Shown here piece after piece: positions 56,528-64,000 of a stretch of DNA of 64,000 bases (positions are counted from its first letter, which is position 1; every line of letters starts with the position of its first letter). A program made the position numbers and the translations under genes. The DNA lies in assembly GCA_946406115.1 (NCBI GenBank), contig OX291553.1:10111001-10175000 (forward strand), in the 5' to 3' direction. Below the pieces are notes generated by a model. It was not told where the DNA came from and made no database searches. It saw nothing but the letters and a program-made list of their open reading frames with translations. This DNA comes from Apoda limacodes. Lineage: Eukaryota > Arthropoda > Insecta > Lepidoptera > Limacodidae.

Positions 56528-57175
56528 GATAAGATTCTGATAAGCCATTATCTATACTAATATTATAAAGAGGAAAGATTTCTATGTAAGTATGTTTGTA
56601 TTGAATAGGCTCCGAAACTACTGGACCGATTTGAAAAAATCTTTTACCAACTGAAGCCAACATTATCCCTGATAAACATAGGTTACTTTTTATCGCGGGA
56701 AAATGCTTCATTCCTACGGGAAAACGGGTAATAGGACAACGGGTATAAGAATTGTCCATCCTTACTTATCTTTTTTACTTAACTTCTAAACGGCTTGACA
56801 GATTGGGTTGGGAATTTCGATGGTTTCACAGACACAAATGTACCTATTATGAAATTAAGGAGAAAATAACTGATAGTTTGTTTCTTTTCTATAATTGAGG
56901 AGCTGCCATAAGAACCTACGCCGATAACGAAATTTAGTTCGGGCGAAGCGGCTGGCAGAAGGTGGTTTTTTTATATTTTTTTGAAATTGATCCATACAAG
57001 AAATTCCGGCACCTTTGCGAAAATAATGGCTTAACAGAATCTCTTGAAACCAAAAACAGTTAGCTCTTAAATTATTGTTTTTTTCTTGAAAACAAAATAT
57101 TAAGTAAGATTCGGGGAACTTCAAAGATTATGGTAAAAATAATTTTGTATGGAAAATATTTGGCGTTTGCCATGG
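56528..57175. repeat. MITE-D-like repeat interrupted by a Helitron-like insertion
   Basis: The outer parts 56528-56550 and 56966-57175 join into the sequence seen uninterrupted at 31120-31330 ('ataagccatta' then 'ttttatattttttt' and 'ccatacaagaaatt'). Confidence 0.7.
56551..56965 (+). mobile_element. Helitron-like non-autonomous element with a defined insertion site
   Basis: It begins with TC ('tctatactaatattataaag') and ends 'gcggctggcagaaggtgg'. Comparison with the uninterrupted target at 31 kb puts the insertion between A and T with no target duplication, as Helitrons do. It is ~415 bp and non-coding. The 109-codon minus-strand frame over it (56430-56759) is incidental. Confidence 0.65.
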
Positions 57176-57239
57176 ACTGAGAGATTTAATCATGCGGTAT
57201 GCAATTTAAAATCGCAATATCCTTAATCTCATTAAGTTT

Positions 57240-57560
57240 TACGGTACAATATGTGTTAGATATTTCTAATTTTCTCTTTGAAAAAAGCAAATTAAAAAAA
57301 TCTTAATGTTGCAAATATAAAACTTGTCACTGGTTATTTTTAGAACGTTTTGTATTGTTTGTAGGACATATCAGTAAATTGAAGTAGGCATTTCTGCTAA
57401 ACGCAGCCACTTTTAGCAACAGTGCCTATGCTAAAACTCACAGATATGTGGTATATATCTGTTTTATATTTTCAACATTTGGATACTCGGAATTCTCTTT
57501 CTTTGAAGAGAAAATTAGAAATATCTAATGGTGGCGTAAGTTAGCTGTTTTACACCCTTA
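57240..57560. mobile_element. MITE-C (TIR element)
   Basis: 'ttagatatttctaattttct' at 57249 pairs with 'gaaaattagaaatatctaa' at ~57510, and 'atgttgcaaatataaaac' pairs with 'gttttatattttcaacatt'. A half copy lies at 9676-9862. Non-coding. Confidence 0.75.
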
Positions 57561-57644
57561 AAGTACGTTGACTTCTATATCGTGGTAGGTATCTAAAATA
57601 TATGTTATTATATTGAAAAATATCCTAAACAAATATAGTTAAAC

Positions 57645-57735
57645 TAGCCAAGCGCGAGTCGGACTAGAATGCCGATAGTTCCGTACCGTCACCGGGCCTG
57701 GCACACGGACCATCCAGTAAAATGTATGTAATCGG
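57645..57735. repeat. Repeat family R1 fragment
   Basis: 'ctagccaagcgcgagtcgga' and 'gttccgtaccgtcacc' are the R1 end in inverted orientation. Confidence 0.65.
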
Positions 57736-57739
57736 TGCC

Positions 57740-58935
57740 ATCGACGGCACTGTTAGTATGTTTTGTAAAGACAGTTAGTTATCAAAACGTCAGTACTAGG
57801 TACTAATTATTTTTTTTTGCCACCAAACTTTAAGTAGCGTTTAATATGTACGTTTATTTTCTAACGCCATCTAGTTTTTACCTTAGAAAATCAGTTACCT
57901 ACTTGTCAACTTGCGATTGTGTCAAATAAGATGTCGCTAGTAACTGAACCTACAGTTTCTAACCGTAACTTCTGTTGGTCATCCTGGTCCTTGGTTTGTG
58001 GTTGACATTTCTGTGTTCCGCTCGGTGCCAGAGTGTTGAGCTTCACCATCTTTGTTTAAGGCGCAGTATCTACCTATCTAGCGCCAAAAGATATTTTTTA
58101 TTTCTATTTGTTCAAAACATATTTTAAAATTCTTACATATCAATTACTTAGTACGCGTACGTATAAGTTAGCGTTTGAAACAATACATCTCAGCAAACTT
58201 TTAAAAAAATTATATATTTTTTTTGTTTACAATACATTGTGTTTATTTGAAGTTCAATTTATAGGGAAGGAGTTAAAGATGACCAATTCTCAATAAATAT
58301 ATAAAAATAGTATCTGGTCTAAATTTCTAAAATGGTGTGAGTTAAATAAAGTTACAAGTGTCTGACTCATATTTAGTCGCGAGCAACATTAACATTTTTT
58401 TTTACAATAACTATATAATAAAGACACAGTCTTCAAACGGGACAACACTATATCCAACTATTTTTTTTTCCTAACTTATAGAATATGATTACTGAAAACT
58501 TGGTGCTTCTGATTCTATTTGTTAAGGCCCATTAACTTCAATAGTTTGACTCGCTTAGCATGATTCCATTACACGCTAACGATCAAAAGATCATTTATTA
58601 CTAACATAGATACAGAACCGTGTTTTCGACTGGATTTTTCGCTTCTTGCATCATTAAATTTTAATTTATCTGCTTTAGATAGTAAAGAACTTAGATGTTG
58701 GCTTGACTTCGCTTATCAATGTAATCAGATAATATTTAAAGAAGCTCAGCGACTGTAACTTGTAAAACTAGCATATAGGTACCATATTTAGATATAGAGC
58801 AAATTTCCTTAATTACAATAAATTAATGCTGGAAAATCCGTGGAAAGTCAACTCGTGCGTCGCAAAGACAAAAACAAAGCCAAAATAATTTCTATACCTA
58901 AATATAAATTTAAAGCTCTTATCCCTTTATAAGCT
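57740..58935. other. Non-coding stretch, unassigned
   Basis: No supported gene. 57770-58090 has the look of a dispersed repeat, but I cannot match it to another copy here. Confidence 0.35.
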
Positions 58936-58937
58936 TA

Positions 58938-59046
58938 CACATTAAATCACAAAGAACCGGAAATCAACTTTAGTAACGGTTATCTGTATCTGTTTTAGCT
59001 ATTGTTCAAGTTAGACTATCCATAAATCGTGTCCACAAACCATTAT
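58938..59046 (-). repeat. Inverted repeat pair member (partner 56096-56192)
   Basis: The reverse complement of 56096-56192, with a short extra segment near 58975. Confidence 0.75.
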
Positions 59047-59078
59047 CAAGTACACATAGCTTATACATCAAATACAAC

Positions 59079-59120
59079 TAGATGTGCCCTCGACTTCGTC
59101 CGCGTGGTCTTGATTCTCTT
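59079..59120 (-). repeat. Helitron-like 3' terminus
   Basis: 'aactagatgtgccctcgact' then 'tcgtccgcgtgg' is an inverted CTAG end with a GC-rich neighbour. Confidence 0.35.
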
Positions 59121-59271
59121 ACAAAGCTTGCAATCAGTAAAAGTTATGTCAAACTACGTTTTTTTTTGTAAGCTACGTTTTTCGTATTACAGCCTCGAAA
59201 CCTAAATAAATCTTTAAAAAATATTAGACTACATTTATTACTGGCACTTGTTCTTATATTTTTACAAGCAT

Positions 59272-59520
59272 TTTCCCGCAGTTTCTACCGCCCTAAATTC
59301 GGCTATTGGTGTAGGATTTCAAAGACAACTCCTCAATTATAGAATAAAAACCAACTCACATTTGACATTTTCAAGTAGCCTTTGTCCTTTTCGGGACTGA
59401 AACTCTGAATCTCCATGCCAAACTTCATCTTAATCAGTTCAGCGGTTTAAGCGTCAAGAGGTAACAGACAGACAGAGTTACCTGCGCATTTATAATATTA
59501 TTTATAAAATAATATGGATT
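59272..59520 (-). mobile_element. Helitron-like non-autonomous element
   Basis: It carries 'ccctaaattcggctattggt', 'ccaaacttcatcttaatcag' and 'aagcgtcaagaggtaacaga', matching 10332-10582, and ends in the inverted 'atactaatatta'-type sequence near 59500. The CTAG tip is lost. Confidence 0.55.
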
Positions 59521-59654
59521 AGGTATATGTATCCGCTGATTGGGATATTTAGGTTACATACTCTTTTACTGTTTTATTAATGGTTTTCAATTTTACAAAA
59601 AACAATATAAACGTATCAACAAATCCAATCTATAAACAGTTTTAAAAATTGATA

Positions 59655-59858
59655 AACTTTTTTTTATTTTTCATTTTTTCCTACTGACTATGCAGATAGC
59701 TAATGCAGCCATTACTGCTCCACCGGGCTTTTGGGGCGAGACTCTGAAGGAGTCCCCGCGGGGAGAACCTCGGCTTGGGTTGTCGCCCTTCGACCAGCGT
59801 GAGCCTCGAACCCGAAAGTGAGTCCGCGCCAGGAGAAGAGTTCTCCGTTACACGGATG
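59655..59858 (-). mobile_element. LINE-C 3' UTR fragment
   Basis: A GC-rich block matching 61984-62185 ('gggcgagactctgaaggag', 'cctcggcttgggttgtcgcc', 'gcgtgagcctcgaacccga'). The T-rich 59655-59690 is the inverted A-rich tail. A ~40 bp segment present at 62 kb is missing here. Confidence 0.7.
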
Positions 59859-59859
59859 A

Positions 59860-61405
59860 AATGGTAGCCACTAGCTGGATAATATATGGAACATAGGATA
59901 GCTTCTCTTCACTAACCTCTTTTGTCCTGCATGACAGGTGATGAGCTCAACGCTGCTTTCGATACAGTGTTTCTGGGCTATGGTGGGTAATGTGAGACAA
60001 GAGACAAAATTATTTACCGCTTTGCCAGTTCGTACGTAGGTAAACAACACAGAAGTGTATAATTGGCCACCTGGTGAAGGAGTCAGGTAAAGTTATTGGG
60101 TGAATCATGTATGATTTAGACATGCATGTTCAATTTATATTGCACCCAAGTAACAATAGCAAAGTTTCAGAGCTGGCTGTCGCATCTTGCAAATCGATGA
60201 GAGTTTCAAACTATTGGTTGGAGACAAAATTTGTAGTCGCTCCAAGTTGGACCATAATGTTATTTGGTGCTACGTTTGATTCCATGTTGTCAGAGCTAAA
60301 CCAATAATCATGTTAAATTCATGGCTTGTTTGGGAACTGCAGTGCTTTGAAATTATGAAGTTATTGTTCTGCGTCATTGTATTAAAATTTGTAATCAGAA
60401 ATCGCTCTTGTGTATATTTAGATATAGGTATATATAACGGTTACAATATACAATTTCGAAATATTTGTATTTAGGACTTTAGATCCTACCTTACCCATGG
60501 CTAAGCAGATGTAAGAACTTTATTTCGCAACTACGAGACAAGCGTGGCTACCGCTTTATAAGGGACCACATAGTAAGAACAGGGATTTAAGAAATTAACC
60601 TCTAAATAATTCTTAATTATTTTTTGCCTAAGGTTTATAACTGTATTTATATTTTTTTAATTTGGTTCTTAACTATTTTTACCTAATACAAAACAATGTG
60701 GCAAAATAAACAATCTAAAAACAAGCTTATAATATCAGATATAAACATTATATATATAATCAGGAATGAGATTGTTTTCTACACAGATTCAGTATATCGC
60801 TTGCTTAGTGCTAAAAAAAAGGTTACAGTTAAAAAATAAACAATAGTTAGTACTAATAAGCCTTGCAAGCCGTGTAATTTTTTTTATAAACATACATGAA
60901 TTTTGCTATACTTATAGATACGCGACTATGCATCAGCACATGATTTAATCCGTAAAATGCCTACTCATGGATTTCCAACTTGCTTCAACTATTTTTAAAT
61001 TGAATTCTCGAGGCGAGAAATTTTGAGTAATTTGTTTTCAGCCGAGATGGGAAAAAAGTCCACGCCTCGAGAACTCGAGCAATCAATTACTTGCGCACAA
61101 GGTAACTGAAAAAATAGTATAGAAAGTTAATCATGATTTGTTTAATCGAAAGACTGAGATGAATAAACATAATAGCTTAAAAAAACATAGTAAAATTAAA
61201 TCAACAAAATTACTATAACATATTTAGATAACTAAAAACTGGTCTAACTAAACAACCTTTTGCTACAAATTTAAAGTAAACATTCCTTATGAAAGGATTA
61301 CAAAATTACTATTACATATACCTTTTGCTACCAATTTAAAGTACATTCTTTCTCGACATACTCGAGAAACTCAAGAAATCGCGAATCCTCGTGCCTCGTG
61401 AAATA
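59860..61405. other. Non-coding stretch, unassigned
   Basis: No supported gene. The 66-codon frame at 60107-60307 has no motif. CTCGAG-containing patches lie at 61010-61080 and 61350-61400. Confidence 0.4.
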
Positions 61406-61409
61406 AATA

Positions 61410-61805
61410 AAGTTCAGAATCCAGAAACCGTAGTCATATACCCCCTTCTATGGCTTGCTATTCTCCTGGTCCTGTGCCTTCCGCATCTAGCCACCACCGG
61501 TCACCTTTTCAAGGTCGTCGGTCTACAGGGCTGGAAGGCGTTCCTCGTTTCGCCTTCCCGTACGCGGTCTCGACTCTAGGACACGTCTTCTGCATCGGCT
61601 ATCGGTCCTACAACAAACGTGACCAGCCCACTGCCATTACAGCATGTCGGTGACTTTAGTTCTCTTCCTGATGTCCTCATTTCAGATTCGATCCCTCAGA
61701 TACACTCCTAGCACTGCTCGCTCCAGCGCGCGCTGTACTACCATGAACTTGAGGACTAACCCCGCTGTAAGTGTCAACGTTTCGGCAGCGTAAGTCATGA
61801 CAAGT
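61410..61805 (-). pseudogene. RTE-like reverse transcriptase C-terminal fragment
   Basis: The minus strand encodes MTYAAETLTLTAGLVLKF, then QRALERAVLGVYLRDRI, a stop, RKRTKVTDM, another stop, and WAGHVCCRTDSRCRRRVLES. This is the recognisable C-terminal order of RTE-type RTs in insects (YAAETW..., QRxMERxMLG..., WAGHIxR...). The stops make it a relic. The overlapping plus-strand frames of 62 and 67 codons are antisense by-products. Confidence 0.75.
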
Positions 61806-61954
61806 AACTAACTAACTTTAACAGCTACTAGTTTAACTGATCTAAGTATTTAACTTTATTAAATATAGATTATAGTTTTCTAAAGGTGTCACTAAAAACG
61901 GAAATAATTGCAATATTTTTTATTATTATTATTTATTATTATTGTCTAACAGAT

Positions 61955-62662
61955 ATTTGTTTTTTTTTTTCTGAACTTACAATGCAGTCACTGCTTCACC
62001 GGGCTTTTTGGGGCGAGACTCTGAAGGAGCCTCAGCCCATATAGCGCCCAACGCTCAAGGGCTCCCCGCGGGGGAAGCCTCGGCTTGGGTTGTCGCTCTC
62101 GGGGGCGTCCCTTCGACCGGCGTGAGTCTCGAACCCGAAGGTGAGTCACCGCCAGGAGGGGAGTTCCCCGTTACGCGGGAACGGTTGTGATTGAGTGGGA
62201 GCGAGAAGCGCCCCGGCACTCTTTGATACCTCGTGTATCCTTGCGGGCGCCGACGAACTCAGGGACGTCGGCGTCGTGTTTGGAGGGAGGCCCTATTCGG
62301 GGAGGTTGTACAGACTAATCTCGCTATCCGGACAGCGAGATCGTCATCTGGGGCCGTTAGTACGTGCCGAGGCCGCCTAACTATAGTTTTAAGACCGTGC
62401 CGAGGTCGATCGGGGGGATGATACGTTGTGGATTGCACAATTAATCGATTCGGGTGATTTTGTGTACGCTCGAAAAAGCGGACTGCCAGGTCTTTGAAAT
62501 ATATGGGGGAATCGTGGGGAGTTCGAAGTCTCTGTGTAGGCCCGCATTGCGGACGTACCAAGAGGCTCCAGAGGCCGCTCTGAGAAAGCGGTTTTGGAGG
62601 GTCTGAAGTTTTAACAGATATGCAAAACCTTTTGTAAGCATTTTAGGATTAAAGCTTTTCAC
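61955..62662 (-). pseudogene. LINE-C (Jockey-like) RT C-terminus with 3' UTR and A-rich tail
   Basis: The minus strand from 62662 reads KLQTLQNRFLRAASGASWYV, RNAGLHRDFELPTIPPYIS, then shifts frame near 62480 into FFERTQNHPNRLIVQ and a Pro/Arg-rich C-terminus. This is the conserved end of Jockey-type RTs (LQxxQNKFLRxAxGAPWYVRN). It is followed by a ~210 bp GC-rich 3' UTR (61984-62200) and an A-rich tail (inverted T-run at 61960-61971). All catalytic motifs are missing. A second UTR copy lies at 59655-59858. Base composition is far GC-richer than the flanks. Confidence 0.8.
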
Positions 62663-62782
62663 AGCAAAAAGAATGAAATATGTAGATTCTTTTAAGTTTA
62701 ATCATATCATAAAGTTATATTATGTAGACACGTTTTATGATATTATGAGATGTGGTTATTAACTTTGCCAATTTATGTATTA

Positions 62783-62825
62783 GGTACTAGATTTGTCCGC
62801 GGCTCTGCTCGCGCTAACGGTTTGT
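62783..62825 (-). repeat. Helitron-like 3' terminus
   Basis: 'tactagatttgtccgcggct' followed by 'ctgctcgcgc' is an inverted CTAG end with a GC-rich stem. Confidence 0.4.
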
Positions 62826-62829
62826 CGTC

Positions 62830-64000
62830 GTAGTATTCCTATGGCAACCACTTCATTGTAAACCTGACTCAGAATCTTTTTGCAAATCTTGTAAACATAA
62901 CCTCACTTTACCTTATGTTCAATTTTTCTGGTAATTTAATCATAAATCATTAAAATACATGATTACCTTTTTTGTCACATTCTTTAACAGGTTTTCGAAT
63001 TACGACACTGGTTAAACCTAAAATCTACAAAATTCCAAATTAACGATGAGAAATATTATACATATTTATGTATATGTTGCATAGACTAACAAAGCGAAAG
63101 ACGCGCGTCAAGGTGATTTTTGTTTACCCGAATCGCAAATCGATTCTGAGTCCGGTTAAGTAAGGTAATTTGCTATAGCAATAATATAGATAAAATCATA
63201 GGCATTTGTTCATAGTTCCTACGAAACTTTTCTATTTTCCACTATTAAATGTAGCCTTTGTTTTAATGCAGGCTAAGGCTATCTTCATTCTTAATTTAAG
63301 CCAAAAAGTTTTAGTTGTTGTAGTGTGAAGGAGTGATAAACATACTTAATCAAAAAAATCATAATTATCTATTTTGTAGTAGTAACTTCAATATTAATGA
63401 GAACGTTCTCTTTATTTACCGTTAAATATATATCTTTAAGTTCTCTAACTTCATTAATATTGGTGGTCAAAGAAGTGACAACTACTCGTGTGTGGAGTAA
63501 TTTGAACGTCGAAACTAACAACAGTCATATATCTTCGCAACTATTTGAACTTACATATTAGGGTTGCGGTAATCAATCTTTCTCTGCTCAGAAGGGTTGT
63601 ATTCTGCCTACATCATTATCTTTTGATGGTTGAACTTAGTTATTTCTTTGTAAAGAAAATTTAACAAACTTGGTTTATTAAAATATATTTACTTTTCTTT
63701 ACCTAACTCAGATTCAATATATTTTATGTCCTAGATGTCTCCTCGTGACCTCGTCCACCTTTTGTACTGAGTAGAGCTGGCAAATCGTATATCGGGTTAA
63801 CCTAAAAAAACCGGATTATCGTAATCTATTTCGTTATTAATTAACTCCTTACCATCCCTAATACACAGTGTAGTGTTATATTTATCACACATATCCGCAA
63901 GGATAGTTGTAAGTTCGTCTTTGAAGAAATGCTTTGATATTGAATTGCATTCATCCTCATGTTACGACTTAGTAATATATGTGGATACACATATGACGAT
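62830..64000. other. AT-rich non-coding stretch to the window end
   Basis: No supported gene, RNA or named repeat. Confidence 0.4.

Noticed and set aside
61450..62421. Four 60-67 codon plus-strand frames in a GC-rich block
   Set aside because: They lie antisense to RTE-like and LINE-C coding and UTR sequence on the minus strand.
1..64000. CRISPR arrays, operons, riboswitches or bacterial-type regulatory sites
   Set aside because: No regularly spaced short repeats with unique spacers, and the sequence is plainly eukaryotic and transposon-derived.

Overview
This 64 kb window looks like intergenic, repeat-dominated DNA from a lepidopteran insect (moth or butterfly). The base composition is AT-rich. 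Nearly every coding-like stretch belongs to a transposable element, and many of the repeat types are ones I associate with Lepidoptera: several non-LTR families, tRNA-derived and 5S-derived SINE-like units, Helitron-like non-autonomous elements ending in CTAG, and many short TIR elements. I found no host gene, exon chain, tRNA or complete rRNA gene that I could defend. A short-exon host gene could be missed by reading alone.

Layout. 0-9 kb holds degenerate reverse transcriptase (RT) fragments on both strands, two SINEs and a GIY-YIG-like (Penelope-like?) remnant. 9-16 kb holds Helitron-like and TIR repeats and a broken pogo-like transposon (11.9-13.5 kb). 16-21.3 kb holds two large RT copies: LINE-B (16.0-17.46 kb, pentanucleotide tail) and LINE-A (18.75-21.02 kb, uninterrupted RT frame and a 47-nt A-run), the latter next to a mariner remnant. 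21.5-26.7 kb holds two short TIR elements and then the most interesting object: a ~3.95 kb element (22710-26664) with ~700 bp terminal inverted repeats around one broken gene for a FEN1/XPG-like nuclease with a CXC (tesmin/TSO1-type) cysteine domain. 26.9-28.3 kb is the 5' half (endonuclease domain) of a LINE-A element on the other strand. 28-38 kb holds RTE, LINE 3'-end and MITE fragments, a 200 bp perfect-style palindrome and a second LINE-A copy. 39.1-43.5 kb contains a ~1.1 kb direct segmental duplication with a tRNA-type SINE and part of a TIR element. 45-57.6 kb holds three 5S-rRNA-like segments, Helitron-like copies, a possible solo LTR with a primer-binding-like site, and a nested insertion whose empty site can be read in a second copy of the target repeat. 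59.6-62.7 kb holds GC-richer LINE-C and RTE fragments.

The genes do not form an operon or pathway. They are independent mobile-element genes at different stages of decay. LINE-A recurs at least seven times (3.2, 4.2-4.6, 18.7-21.0, 26.9-28.3, 34.1-35.1, 37.1, 55.3 kb), so it has been a main contributor. The family names LINE-A/B/C, R1 and MITE-B/C/D are my own labels. All homology statements come from recognising motifs by eye; no database search was run.
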